A stretch of DNA of 64,000 bases from Seohaeicola saemankumensis (GCF_020171285.1 NZ_JAIUZI010000002.1:62001-126000), one strand, 5' to 3'; shown: positions 34,481 through 44,526, counted from the stretch's first letter. Notes: generated by a model from the sequence alone, not told the origin. Made by a program: numbers and translations.

Positions 34481-36841
34481 ATGAGACTTCGAAATGCACG
34501 GAGCGCCCTGGCCGGGATGATGGCCGGGCTGCTTATGCTGGGCGCTGCGCCGGCTGTTGCGCAGGATCAGTGGAACCGCTCGGTCCTGCCGATCCCGATG
34601 ACGGAATTCAACGGGCACATTGGCCTGCGCACCGCTGACTCTGCTCTCGATTTCCCGCGCCAGGTGACGGCGCCGGAAGGCGCGCCGAACATTCTGCTGA
34701 TCATGCCGGACGATGTGGGGTTCGGCGCCCCGACAGCTTTTGGCGGCCCGGTGCCGACCGAGGCCTATGACCGGCTGGCCGAGGACGGGTTGCGGTTCAC
34801 CCGAATGCACACCACGGCGCTGTGTTCGCCGACGCGGGCGGCGTTGATTTCGGGGCGCAATCACCATTCGAACGCCACAGGTGTGATCATGGAAATCGGC
34901 ACTGGTTTTCCGGGCTACAACTCGCTGATGCCCAAAGAGAACGGGACGATTGCCGAGATCCTCAAGGGCAACGGTTATAACACCGCTTGGTATGGCAAGA
35001 ACCACAATGTGCCGGACTGGCAGTCGAGCCAGGCCGGGCCGTTCGACCTCTGGCCGACAGGTCTTGGCTTTGAACAGTTCTTTGGCTTTATCGGTGGCGA
35101 CACCAGCCAGTTCACCCCGGCGATCTTTGACGGAACCAAGCCGATCGAGCCACCGGTGACCGAGGATTACCACCTGGACGTCGACATGGCGGACCGGGCC
35201 ATCAACTACATTCGCGAACAGCACGCCCTGGCCCCGGACAAGCCGTTCTTTGTCTACTATGCGCCGGGCACGTCCCATGCCCCGCACCACGCGCCAAAAG
35301 AATGGATCGACAGGTTCAAGGGCCAGTTCGACCAGGGTTGGGACAAGGTGCGCGAGGAATCCTTTGCCCGGCAGAAGGAGCTGGGGATCATCCCGCAGGA
35401 TGCCGTGCTGACCCCGCGCCCCGAGCAGCTGCGCGCCTGGGACAGCCTGAACGACCAGCAGAAAGAACTCTATGCCCGTATGATGGAGGTCTATGCCGGG
35501 GCGCTGGCGCATATGGACCACCAGATCAACCGGATTATCGACGCGGTCGAGGAAACCGGCGAGCTGGACAACACGCTGATCATCTACCTGATGGGCGACA
35601 ACGGGGCGAGCGCCGAAGGCAGCCCGGACGGGTTGCTGAACGAGATGACGTTCTTCAACAACATCGCGGTGCCGTTCGAAGACACCTATGCCCGCATGGA
35701 CGAACTGGGCGGGCCGAACACCTTTGGCCATTTCCCGTCGGCCTGGGCGCATGCGATGAACACGCCGTTCCAGTGGACCAAACAGGTGGCCAGCCATTTC
35801 GGCGGAACCCGCAACGGGATGATCATCCGCTGGCCGGCCGGGATCGAGGCCAGGGGCGAGGTGCGCGACCAGTTCCACCATGTCATCGACATCATGCCGA
35901 CAATCCTTGAGGCCGCCGGTCTGCCGGCGCCGACCTCGATCAATGGTGTGGCGCAGTCCGAAATCGAAGGGACCAGCATGGTCTATGCCTTCAACGACGC
36001 CGGAGCGCCCTCATCACGCCGGACCCAGTATTTTGAGATGATGGGCAACCGAGCGATCTACAGCGACGGGTGGGTGGCAACAACCACCCCGCCCGAAGCG
36101 CCCTGGATCAGCGTCACCCAGAAAAGTGACGTGATCAACGACTGGGCCTGGGAGCTTTACAACATCGACGAGGATTTTTCGCAGGCGAACAACCTTGCCG
36201 CCGATAACCCCGAGAAGCTGAAGGAGATGCAGATCCTGTTTTACGGCGAGGCGGCCAAGTACAACGTCTTTCCCATCGACAACGACAAGGTCGACCGGCT
36301 GGACGTGTCGCTGCGGCCCAGCCTGACAGAGGGGCGGTCCGAGTTCACCTACTACGACAACATGACCCGTATCCCCGAAGGCACCGCGCCCGACTTCAAG
36401 AACAAGTCGCACACGATCACGGCGCATGTGGAAATCGGTGAAGCGGACACCGACGGGATGCTGGTGACCCAGGGCGGCCGGTTCGGTGGCTGGGCGCTCT
36501 ACGTGCTCGATGGCAAGCCGGTCTACACCTACAACGTCGCGAACCTGGAGCGATACACCATTACCGGTGACGTGCTGACACCGGGCGCCCATGTGATCCG
36601 CTACGAGTTCACCTATGACGGCGGCGGCGTCGGGCTTGGTGGTACCGGCAAGCTGTTTGTCGATGACCAGCTGGTCGGCGAGGGCAGGGTGGACCGCACC
36701 ATGGGCTACCGCATCTCGCTCGACGAGACCTTCGACATCGGGTCGGACGCGGGCGAGCCGGTGAGCGAGGCCTATCACGTGCCGTTCGACTTCCCCGGCA
36801 CGCTGGAGAAGGTCGTTGTGACGCTGGATCTCGGCGGCTGA
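34481..36841 (+). CDS. exported arylsulfatase (large, AtsA-type)
   Basis: 786 residues from the ATG at 34481, which has GGAGG directly upstream. The signal peptide ends near residue 28 (APAVAQD). Metal ligands DD at 77-78 (LLIMPDDVGFG); sulfatase signature CSPTR at 115-119, so Cys115 is the formylglycine residue; GKNHNVPDW, YAPGTSHAPHHAP and MGDNGAS follow. A C-terminal extension of about 200 residues, probably beta-rich (GGRFGGWALYVLDGKPVYTYN), is typical of the long bacterial arylsulfatases. Periplasmic; it needs a sulfatase-activating enzyme, which is not in the window. Confidence 0.92.
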   Translation: MRLRNARSALAGMMAGLLMLGAAPAVAQDQWNRSVLPIPMTEFNGHIGLRTADSALDFPRQVTAPEGAPNILLIMPDDVGFGAPTAFGGPVPTEAYDRLAEDGLRFTRMHTTALCSPTRAALISGRNHHSNATGVIMEIGTGFPGYNSLMPKENGTIAEILKGNGYNTAWYGKNHNVPDWQSSQAGPFDLWPTGLGFEQFFGFIGGDTSQFTPAIFDGTKPIEPPVTEDYHLDVDMADRAINYIREQHALAPDKPFFVYYAPGTSHAPHHAPKEWIDRFKGQFDQGWDKVREESFARQKELGIIPQDAVLTPRPEQLRAWDSLNDQQKELYARMMEVYAGALAHMDHQINRIIDAVEETGELDNTLIIYLMGDNGASAEGSPDGLLNEMTFFNNIAVPFEDTYARMDELGGPNTFGHFPSAWAHAMNTPFQWTKQVASHFGGTRNGMIIRWPAGIEARGEVRDQFHHVIDIMPTILEAAGLPAPTSINGVAQSEIEGTSMVYAFNDAGAPSSRRTQYFEMMGNRAIYSDGWVATTTPPEAPWISVTQKSDVINDWAWELYNIDEDFSQANNLAADNPEKLKEMQILFYGEAAKYNVFPIDNDKVDRLDVSLRPSLTEGRSEFTYYDNMTRIPEGTAPDFKNKSHTITAHVEIGEADTDGMLVTQGGRFGGWALYVLDGKPVYTYNVANLERYTITGDVLTPGAHVIRYEFTYDGGGVGLGGTGKLFVDDQLVGEGRVDRTMGYRISLDETFDIGSDAGEPVSEAYHVPFDFPGTLEKVVVTLDLGG

Positions 36842-36923
36842 CACCGCGCGGCGGGCTGGCACTCCGGTCCGCCCGCGCCTCGTTCTGACAACGAATACGA
36901 TCCGGAAATTCTGGGAGACCACG

Positions 36924-38819
36924 ATGAACCGACTGACAACCAGCCTATTGGCCATCACCGTTGCCACCGCTTTCGGCACGGCAACTGCCGCGCAGGACAT
37001 CCTTCCGCCAAAAGAAGCGCACGAGCCGCCCAAGGCCGAGTATTCGCCATATGCGGACGATCATTTCCCCAACCGGGTGCTGTTCGGTGACACGCACCTG
37101 CATTCGTCCTGGTCAACAGACGCCGGGATGGCTGGCGCGACACTGGACCAGGACGCCGGGTACCGGGTGTCGCGCGGCGAAGAGGTCATCAGCCACCTTG
37201 GCTGGAGGGTCAAACTCATCCGGCCGCTGGATTTCATCGTGATGGCCGATCATGCCGAGAACCTCGGTATTGCCGATTTCATCCGCAGGTCCGATCCGCT
37301 GATCCTGGCAAATCCGGTCGGGAAGAAGTGGCATGACATGGTCAAATCGGGGGACGGCCATGCCGCGTTCCTTGAATGGCTGCGCGCCAATGACACCGAC
37401 TTGATCAACGAGCCCCGCATATTGTCCACAGCCTGGGACGGGGCAACGGACAACGCAGACAAGTATTATCAACCCGGCACCTTCACCACCTTCCACGGGT
37501 TCGAATGGACGTCGCATCCGGGCGGCAACAACATGCACCGGGTCGTGATCTTTCGCGATGGCAAGGACCGGACGTCGCAGGTTCTGCCCTTTTCCCAATA
37601 CGATTCGACCAACCCCGAGGATCTGTGGAACTACATGGCCGCTTACGAGGACAAGACCGGCGGGCAGGTCCTCGCGATCCCGCACAACGGCAACCTGTCC
37701 AACGGGCTGATGTTCGCGATGGAAACCATCGACGGGTCCAGCCTTTCGGGCAAACCCATCGATGCGGCCTATGCCGAAAAGCGCATCCGCTGGGAGCCGC
37801 TCGCCGAGGTCACGCAGCAAAAAGGCGATGGGGAGGCGCATCCGCTGCTTTCGCCCGACGATGCTTTTGCCGATTTCGAAACGTTGGACGCAGGCAACCT
37901 GAACGGACAACAGGCAAAAACGCCGGACATGCTGCAGCGCGAATACGCTCGAGAAGCGCTCAAGGTCGGGCTGATGGCAGAGGCAAACCTTGGGGTGAAC
38001 CCTTTCAAGTTTGGCATGATCGGCTCTACCGACAACCACACGGCGCTGCCCACGTCGCGCGAGGAGAACAACTTTTCCAAGGCGTCTTTCGTCGAACCCT
38101 CGCCCGACCGCGCAAAGCACGCGCTGATCGACGCGCCCGACCCGGCGCTTTCGGTGATGGAAGCGGATGTTGGTGCATCGGGTCTGGCGGCCGTCTGGGC
38201 CCGCGAGAATACCCGTGAGTCGATCTGGGATGCCATGGCGCGCAAGGAAACCTACGCAACCACCGGCACCCGGCTGCGGGTGCGCGTCTTTGCCGGTTGG
38301 GATTTCGCGTCTGACGAGGTCGTGCGCCCTGATTTCGCGCGGACCGGCTATGCCCGGGGCGTCCCGATGGGGGGCGATCTGACAACCGCGCCCGATGGCA
38401 AGGCGCCGACCTTCATGATCCGCGCCCTGCGTGATCCGGATGGCGCCAATCTCGATCGGATCCAGATCGTGAAAGGCTGGCTCGACGCGAATGGCGACAC
38501 GCAGGAAAAGGTCTTTGACGTGGCCTGTGGAGACCGCGCCGTCCTCGATCACGCCTGTAACGGCGATGTCGGCAACACGGTGGACGTCGCGGACGCCTCC
38601 TACACCAACACGATTGGCGAAGCCTTGCTGAGCGCCTACTGGGTTGACCCCGAGTTCGACCCTGCGCAGCAGGCGTTTTACTACGTTCGCGTTCTCGAGA
38701 TCCCGACACCGCGCTGGACGGCCTATGATGCCAAGTTCTTTGGCGTTGAGATGCCGGAAGGCACCCGAATGCAGCTGCAGGATCGGGCAAATACCTCGCC
38801 GATCTGGTACACGCCTTGA
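36924..38819 (+). CDS. exported DUF3604 protein (second copy)
   Basis: 631 residues, signal peptide ending near residue 22 (GTATAAQD), GGGAGA before the ATG. It has the same blocks as the copy at 30833: VLFGDTHLHSSWSTDAG, LDFIVMADHAENLG, GFEWTSHPGGNNMHRVVIFRDG, IGSTDNHTALPTSREENNF, VWARENTRESIWDAMARKETYATTG, and an almost identical C-terminal half. The two are clear paralogues of different age from a simple tandem copy, since the first thirds have diverged. It ends 122 bases before the DUF1254 gene. Confidence 0.85.
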   Translation: MNRLTTSLLAITVATAFGTATAAQDILPPKEAHEPPKAEYSPYADDHFPNRVLFGDTHLHSSWSTDAGMAGATLDQDAGYRVSRGEEVISHLGWRVKLIRPLDFIVMADHAENLGIADFIRRSDPLILANPVGKKWHDMVKSGDGHAAFLEWLRANDTDLINEPRILSTAWDGATDNADKYYQPGTFTTFHGFEWTSHPGGNNMHRVVIFRDGKDRTSQVLPFSQYDSTNPEDLWNYMAAYEDKTGGQVLAIPHNGNLSNGLMFAMETIDGSSLSGKPIDAAYAEKRIRWEPLAEVTQQKGDGEAHPLLSPDDAFADFETLDAGNLNGQQAKTPDMLQREYAREALKVGLMAEANLGVNPFKFGMIGSTDNHTALPTSREENNFSKASFVEPSPDRAKHALIDAPDPALSVMEADVGASGLAAVWARENTRESIWDAMARKETYATTGTRLRVRVFAGWDFASDEVVRPDFARTGYARGVPMGGDLTTAPDGKAPTFMIRALRDPDGANLDRIQIVKGWLDANGDTQEKVFDVACGDRAVLDHACNGDVGNTVDVADASYTNTIGEALLSAYWVDPEFDPAQQAFYYVRVLEIPTPRWTAYDAKFFGVEMPEGTRMQLQDRANTSPIWYTP

Positions 38820-38941
38820 TCGCGCTCGCGCGTCGCAAGTTGCGCGCCGCCGGCCATCGGGCAACACGCGAGGCCGCAGCTGTCATGGGCGCCGCGTGTC
38901 TGCGTCGCCCCGGTTCAAACCAATACCAACAGTGGAGAAAC

Positions 38942-40516
38942 ATGATGCCGCAGAAAAAGCTTATTTTAGGCCTGGCGTTATCCGTCGCCGCCGGTCTGAG
39001 CGGTCTGGCCAAGGCGGAGGAGATCCGTCTGAACGACATCCAGACGGACGAGGAATTTGCCGCCGGAATGCCGGTGACCGGCAAGGTCGAGAACTTCTTT
39101 GGCGATTTCGATCTGGAACACAGTGTGCCGACGGCTGAGACGGCCGACCGCATCTACGAGCTGATCGATCATCAGCGCGCCGCGCAGCTGTATCTCTGGG
39201 CCTTGCCGATCGTGGCGCAAGAGCGGATGACGCAGAATTACTTCAACAATTTCGATTTCGAATACGGCGATTTCGTCCGGATCGAGTCGTTCAACGAGCG
39301 ACGCGGTTACCTGACCGCGAACGAGACCACCAACTATGCGCTGGGGCTGCTGAACACCAAGGGCGCGGCGACGGTGCTGGATGTGCCGCCGGGTGTCGTG
39401 ATCGGCATGGTCATCGACATGTGGCAGGAATCCCCCACCGATATCGGCATTTTCGGCCCGTTCGAAGGCAAGGGCGGCAAGCATGTGATCGTCGGCCCCA
39501 ACACGCCGCAGCACATGCGCCCGGACCAGAAGAAACTGGGCGACGATTTCCAGGTGCACGAGATCGGGACGGATCGCGCCGTGGTGCTGGCGCGGGTGGC
39601 GGGGGCCGACGTCGAGACGGTGCAAAAGACCTGGGACCAGATCCAGATGTATCAGTTCGGGGATGAGCCAAGCACGACCGTTCACCCCGGCGGCGACATG
39701 TTCCTGCCCACCATCCAGCCGCGCGGCATGGCCTTCTGGAAGGTGCTGCACGCGGCGATCAACAACGAACACCTTGCCGAGCGTGACCGGTTCTTCATGT
39801 ACTGGCTGCGGACGCTGGGCATTGAGCGCGGCAAGCCCTTTGCCCCCAACGAACGGCAGACCGCCGCGCTTCTTGACGGGGCCAAAGTCGGCGAGCTCAT
39901 GGCCAAGTCTTTTGTCTTTAGCGAACGGCTGGATGGCGTGCTGCGGGAATTCGACTGGCGTTATGTGTTGGGCGGGGCCTAGGGCGATGGCATCAAGTAC
40001 GACCAGAGCACTCAGAACTTCGACATCTTTGACCCGCGCGCCCGATACACCTACGAGGCGCAGCTGACCTCGCCGTCGATGACGGTGCCGCGCCCGGGAA
40101 AGGCGCAGGGTTATGTCGCCAAATTCGAGGATTCGGACGGCGAACGGCTAAAGGGTGAAGAGCGGTATGTGATGATTTTCAACCGCGAGCCAAAGACCGA
40201 TCTGTTCTGGTCGCTGACGATCTATGATCCGGATACCCGCGTATTGCTGGACAATCGCGGGCTGGAGTCCGGCGATGACGTCACCATCGACAGCCTGGAA
40301 CACAAGCCGCGCAAAAACGACGACGGGTCCTTTGTCGTGATGCTGGGGCCGGACGCGGCGCCGGAGGGCTGGGAAAGCAACTATGTCCGCACCCTGCCGG
40401 GGCGCGGCTGGTTCCCCTATATCCGGGCCTATGGCGCGCATGCCGAGTTCTATGACGGCACCTACCAGTTGCCGAATATCCACCGGGTCGAGAACTTCGA
40501 CGAGTACATCAAGTGA
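38942..40516 (+). pseudogene. DUF1254/DUF1214 exported protein interrupted by an in-frame TAG
   Basis: From ATG 38942 (or 38945; GGAG upstream) one frame runs to 40516, broken only by TAG at 39980-39982. The first 346 codons give a signal peptide (LSVAAGLSGLAKAEE) and the DUF1254 domain (NYFNNFDFEYGDFVRIESFN, VLDVPPGVVIGMVIDMWQ, GGKHVIVGP). After the stop the same frame continues as GDGIKYDQSTQNFDIFDPRA and the DUF1214 domain (YVMIFNREPKTDLFWSLTIYD, APEGWESNYVRTLPGRGWFPY). The full protein would be about 523 residues, the family's normal size. Nothing else is damaged, so this is either a very recent nonsense mutation (TGG to TAG would restore Trp), a sequencing error, or suppressed. Confidence 0.88.
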
Positions 40517-40528
40517 CTTGAGCCGATT

Positions 40529-40556
40529 GCGACGGGTCCGATGTTTGGCCCGTCGC
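40529..40556 (+). terminator. hairpin after the DUF1254/DUF1214 gene
   Basis: 8-bp stem GCGACGGG / CCCGTCGC, 12 bases after the stop, with no T-run. It may end or reduce transcription before the beta-barrel-like gene at 40688. Confidence 0.5.
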
Positions 40557-40687
40557 CTCTGACTGTTGTGGAAAAGGTCGGGCAAATCGGCGGCCTGCGT
40601 ACCGATCCAGGAGCGAGTGGCCGATTGGACCAAAGCGGGTTTCAACACGCGGACGTCGCCCACCGAGACGAGAGAAGGGATTGATAA

Positions 40688-41500
40688 ATGAAAAGGTCAG
40701 ATATCCTGTGGGAGGCAAAGTACTCGGTGCTTGCGTCCATTATGGTTCTTTTTCTGTCTATGGGGCGGGGTGCGGCGCAGGACGCCAGCGCCGCCGATGC
40801 AAACAACCCGCTGGCCAATGTAACCGCATTCAATATCCAGAATTACTATATCGGCAGTTTCACCGGCACGCCCAACAATGTTGATGGCAACCAATTTGTC
40901 CTTCGCTATGCACAGCCTCTTCAAATTGGAAACACGAACTGGCTATTGCGGGCATCCTTGCCCTTCAACAGCTTCCCGGTGGGGGCAGGGGCGAGCACGG
41001 TCAGCGGGCTCGGCGATCTTGACGTGTTTCTGGCGTATCAGTTTGATACGCAGCCGGGCATCAGCTTTGGCATCGGGCCACAGGTCGTTGCCCCTACCGC
41101 CAGTGACGCCAGACTCGGCGCTGACCAATGGCAACTGGGCCTCGCAAACGTCTTTTTTGATGGCCGATCACCGAAGTTTCAATACGGTTACTTGCTGATC
41201 TACCGTGAAGGCATCGGCGGTACGCCACTAGGCAGGACCCGGCCGCGCCTGGGAGCATTCCAACCGTTCCTATTCTACCAATTGGGTAACGGGTGGTACA
41301 CCGGCGGGGCGCCAATCTGGACATACGATTTTGCCAATGACGGCTATAATGTTCCGCTGGGTCTGCGGCTGGGCAAGGTTTTCCAAACCGGAAAGACGAC
41401 GGCGAATATTTTTGTTGAACCGCAATGGTCAGTCGCGAGCAAAGGCGCGGGTCACCCCGATTTCCAGGTCTATGCCGCCATAAACCTTCAGTTTCGGTGA
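40688..41500 (+). CDS. exported beta-barrel-like protein
   Basis: 270 residues. The N-terminal hydrophobic segment and RGAAQDASA suggest a signal peptide cut near residue 31. The mature part alternates short amphipathic strands with Gly/Asn turns (FVLRYAQPLQIGNTNWLLRASLPF, GLGDLDVFLAYQFDTQPGISFGIGP, VPLGLRLGKVF) and ends in Phe-Arg after AAINLQF, so it may be an outer-membrane barrel. I place it with the neutral label outer-membrane transporter-like; the family name is not certain. It follows the sulfatase/DUF3604 cluster on the same strand. Confidence 0.7.
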   Translation: MKRSDILWEAKYSVLASIMVLFLSMGRGAAQDASAADANNPLANVTAFNIQNYYIGSFTGTPNNVDGNQFVLRYAQPLQIGNTNWLLRASLPFNSFPVGAGASTVSGLGDLDVFLAYQFDTQPGISFGIGPQVVAPTASDARLGADQWQLGLANVFFDGRSPKFQYGYLLIYREGIGGTPLGRTRPRLGAFQPFLFYQLGNGWYTGGAPIWTYDFANDGYNVPLGLRLGKVFQTGKTTANIFVEPQWSVASKGAGHPDFQVYAAINLQFR

Positions 41501-41821
41501 TCGGCGCCAGGGAAGCTGGTCGAGCTGGGGTGTTCTCGCTTTTTCGAGTCGACCTATGCTGTATCTGCAGCCGAGGTCAGGGGGGGCGGTTCATCCGCCG
41601 GCCGCGACCGAAACGCAAGTCGGCCCTATAGGTATTCCATGGTGTGTTGCAGGCACGAGCAACGGCCGCTGACAGGTAAAAAAAGCAGCCCGATCTGCGG
41701 CATAGTCTGACATCAGCAGGGGCTTTCATTTGCTGATCGTGAGATCGCATTGCTTGCAAGCCATGCGTCGACCGGTACTGTTTACAACAAATTCCGTTCG
41801 TTCGGGAAAGGAGCGAATTCC
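41501..41821. other. gap between barrel-like gene and third cyclase
   Basis: About 320 bases. No supported gene. An AAAGGAG site at 41807-41813 serves the TTG start of the cyclase at 41822. Confidence 0.5.
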
Positions 41822-44026
41822 TTGGAGCGCAGGCTTGCCGCCGTTCTAGCCGCAGACGTGGTCGGCTTCAGCCGCATGATGGCCGAAGACGAGGCCGGTA
41901 CGTTCGAACGTCTGACCGCGTTGCGACAGGAACTGCTCGCCACGATCATCGACGAAAAGAACGGCCGGATCGTCAAGCTGATCGGCGATGGGCTGCTTGC
42001 GGAGTTTTCAAGCGTCATCGATGCCGTCGAAGCCGCCATTCAGATTCAGGCGGCGGTGTCGCGCCGAAATGCGGATGCGGACCCGGCCAACCGGATCGAG
42101 ATCAGGATAGGCGTCAACATGGGCGACCTGATAATCGACGGCGACGATATCTATGGCGAAGGCGTCAATATCGCCGCCCGGATCGAACCCCTGGCCAGGC
42201 CCGGTGGAATCTGTATTTCGCGGGAGGCCTACGAGTATACCCGCGGCAAGGTCAGCAAGGCATTCGAGCCGGCCGGCGTTCATCGGGTCAAGAATATTCC
42301 CGAACCGATTGAGGTCTTTCGGGATGCCGATCACGCACCGGGCAAGGCGCGACGGCCGCGATTTTTCAAACCGGTTCGCATCCTCGCAGCCCTCGTCGTC
42401 GCGGTTGCTGTCGTATCGGTGACGTTTCTCGTCTGGCCGGGTCGAAGCGGGCTTCCATTCGGAACATCATTGTCGCGAATGGCGCCCGGCAGCACAGATC
42501 AGCCATCGCTTGTCGTGTTGCCGTTCGACAATCTCGGTCTGTCCGCGGGCGAAAGCTACTTGGCTGACGGTTTGACGGACGACCTCATTACCGATTTTTC
42601 CAAAATCTCTGGTCTGATGGTGATCGGCAGCAGCACCGCCTTGTCCTACAAGGGCAGTGATGTCGATAGCCGCGCAGTAGGTCGCGAACTGGGCGTGCGC
42701 CACGTGTTGGAAGGCAGCATGCGCCGTGCCGGTGGCCGCATAAGGATCAATGTGCGCCTGATCGAGACCGGCAGCGGCGAAATCCTGTGGGCCGACAGTT
42801 TCGACCGCGACACGTCCGAGATGTTCGCTGTCGAGGACGAAATCGTGCGCGAGGCGCTTGGTCGGCTGAAAGTGGACATTACCGCCTCAGAAGAACGGCG
42901 GGTCGGCAAGCTGCCCACAACCAATCTGGAGGCCTATGATTACTTCCTGCGGGCTGAGGAGGCCGCGCGCAGCGGGTTCCGGCCCGAACTGCGCGAGGCG
43001 CTGCAACTCTATTCCCGGGCCACCGAGCTCGATCCCGAATTCGCCAGGGCCTATTCGGCCCAGGCACGTACCGAGGCGCTGGTCATGCGCCGCAATTATG
43101 ATGACATCCTGGCCTATCCCGTGGCGCGGAAGAGGGCCTATGAGCATGCCGGGCTCGCGCTGAAAATCGACCCCGACGCGGCCTTGCCCTTTGCCGTGCT
43201 GAGCGAACTGCAAACTGTCGATCGCCGCTTTGAAGAGGCAATGCGTTCGGCGCAGTTGGCCGTCGAAAAGGCACCGGGAGAGTCGGCAACACATCTGGCG
43301 CTGAGCTTTGTCAATACGTTCGCAGGGTATCATCAGGACGCCATCGCACAGTTCGAACAGGCCCGTCGGCTTAACCCGCTCTTGCCGGCCTATTCGCAGC
43401 AGATCGTCGCCATGTCCTATATCCTGAACGGTCAGCCGGCCCGTGCGGTGGAAATCCTGGAGGACGTCCGTGACAGTTCAAAGGGGGGCGAGGACTACCG
43501 GAACATCCTGGCCACCGCCTATTCAGAAGCAGGGCAAGCCGACCGAGCGCTTGCCATTGTCGAGGAAACAATGCGCTTTGCCCCGCACACCTCGGTCGAG
43601 CTGTACAATGTCTTGTTCGACCATTTTCGAAATCCGGACGATCTGGACCAGATCATCGGCGCCATGGCGCGCGCCGGGCTGCAGGAATGGCCGTTCGGGT
43701 TCCAGCCCGGGCATCGAGCGCCGCTTACGGGTCAGCAGATTTCCGGATTGATCAACGGTAAGGTCTGGCGCGGCACTTTCGAAGGCCGCGGGCCCGGTTT
43801 GTTGCAGATATCTGAAAGCGGCACGATGGCTTTGCGGTTCCCAAGCATGTTTGCAACCGGTTCAGCGCTGGTGCGGGGGGATACGTTATGCCTGCAGCAA
43901 CCTGGTCTGGCGCTGGGCCGTGAGGTGTGCGGTCCTCTGTACAAGTCGGATACGGCGACCCCTGACGCTCCGCCCTATACTTACGTCAACGCACATATGG
44001 TGTTTCACCTTGCGCCAGGAGGGTAA
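41822..44026 (+). CDS. membrane-anchored class III adenylate cyclase with TolB-like and TPR domains (third copy)
   Basis: 734 residues from the TTG at 41822, chosen because AAAGGAG lies 8 bases before it; the open frame continues back to 41750. Cyclase residues are intact: Asp12 (VLAADVVGFSRMM), Lys52 and Asp56 (RIVKLIGDGLLAEF), Asn116 and Arg120 (GEGVNIAAR). One membrane helix at about 186-205. A TolB-like domain (VVLPFDNLGLSAGESYLADG), TPR repeats and an extra C-terminal domain of about 100 residues follow, ending with several Cys (LCLQQPGLALGREVCGPLY). It lies at the end of the sulfatase cluster on the same strand. Confidence 0.87.
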   Translation: MERRLAAVLAADVVGFSRMMAEDEAGTFERLTALRQELLATIIDEKNGRIVKLIGDGLLAEFSSVIDAVEAAIQIQAAVSRRNADADPANRIEIRIGVNMGDLIIDGDDIYGEGVNIAARIEPLARPGGICISREAYEYTRGKVSKAFEPAGVHRVKNIPEPIEVFRDADHAPGKARRPRFFKPVRILAALVVAVAVVSVTFLVWPGRSGLPFGTSLSRMAPGSTDQPSLVVLPFDNLGLSAGESYLADGLTDDLITDFSKISGLMVIGSSTALSYKGSDVDSRAVGRELGVRHVLEGSMRRAGGRIRINVRLIETGSGEILWADSFDRDTSEMFAVEDEIVREALGRLKVDITASEERRVGKLPTTNLEAYDYFLRAEEAARSGFRPELREALQLYSRATELDPEFARAYSAQARTEALVMRRNYDDILAYPVARKRAYEHAGLALKIDPDAALPFAVLSELQTVDRRFEEAMRSAQLAVEKAPGESATHLALSFVNTFAGYHQDAIAQFEQARRLNPLLPAYSQQIVAMSYILNGQPARAVEILEDVRDSSKGGEDYRNILATAYSEAGQADRALAIVEETMRFAPHTSVELYNVLFDHFRNPDDLDQIIGAMARAGLQEWPFGFQPGHRAPLTGQQISGLINGKVWRGTFEGRGPGLLQISESGTMALRFPSMFATGSALVRGDTLCLQQPGLALGREVCGPLYKSDTATPDAPPYTYVNAHMVFHLAPGG

Positions 44027-44032
44027 CGCGCG

Positions 44033-44512
44033 TCAGTTGGAATAGTCTTTCTCGGCCATCGGCTGGACATCGTTCCAATTCTCGTCCGCCTTGGCCAGAA
44101 CGGCATGGCCGTCCGGTCCGTCCAGCATTTTCGCGCCGCTGGGATCGGAAATGAAATAGAGCTTGCCCTCGATGATCCGCCAGGAGTTTTCAGGGTCGAT
44201 ATTCTCGGAAGCCAGCCCACCAAGGCCGACACCCAGAGCGCAGTACCCGCCGTATTGCGGCGCATATCTGACGGGGTCCGCCTGAAAGAGGTCGCGGTTT
44301 TCTGCAGTATGGAAATGCCAGGGCGTGTCCAGCCATTCATAGGAATACTCGGACGACCCCCTTACTGCCCGGTTTTCGGTGAAATAGGCGACGGTATCGT
44401 AGCCCTTGATCGCCACGCCGCCGAACGGCCCGGTATTGACCGGCTCATCAGCGAAGGCGGCACTGGCGATGATCGCCAGAACGAGACCAGTTGTCAGAGT
44501 TCGACCGTTCAT
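44033..44512 (-). CDS. exported YHS domain protein
   Basis: 159 residues from the ATG at 44512 (GGGAGG 8 bases upstream). Signal peptide to about residue 22 (IIASAAFADE). YHS-type core: IKGYDTVAYFTENRAVRGSS, YEWLDTPWHFHTAENRDLF, YAPQYGGYCALGV. YHS domains are small, often metal-associated modules. It begins 14 bases after the ankyrin gene's stop, forming a two-gene operon of exported proteins. Confidence 0.85.
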   Translation of the reverse strand: MNGRTLTTGLVLAIIASAAFADEPVNTGPFGGVAIKGYDTVAYFTENRAVRGSSEYSYEWLDTPWHFHTAENRDLFQADPVRYAPQYGGYCALGVGLGGLASENIDPENSWRIIEGKLYFISDPSGAKMLDGPDGHAVLAKADENWNDVQPMAEKDYSN

Positions 44513-44526
44513 TTCTGTGGCCTCCC

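Noticed and set aside
34301..35881. 526-codon minus-strand frame opposite the arylsulfatase
   Set aside because: Antisense shadow of a gene with sulfatase motifs, signal peptide and ribosome binding site.
37113..38867. 584-codon minus-strand frame opposite the second DUF3604 gene
   Set aside because: Antisense shadow; composition is biased and no family pattern is visible.
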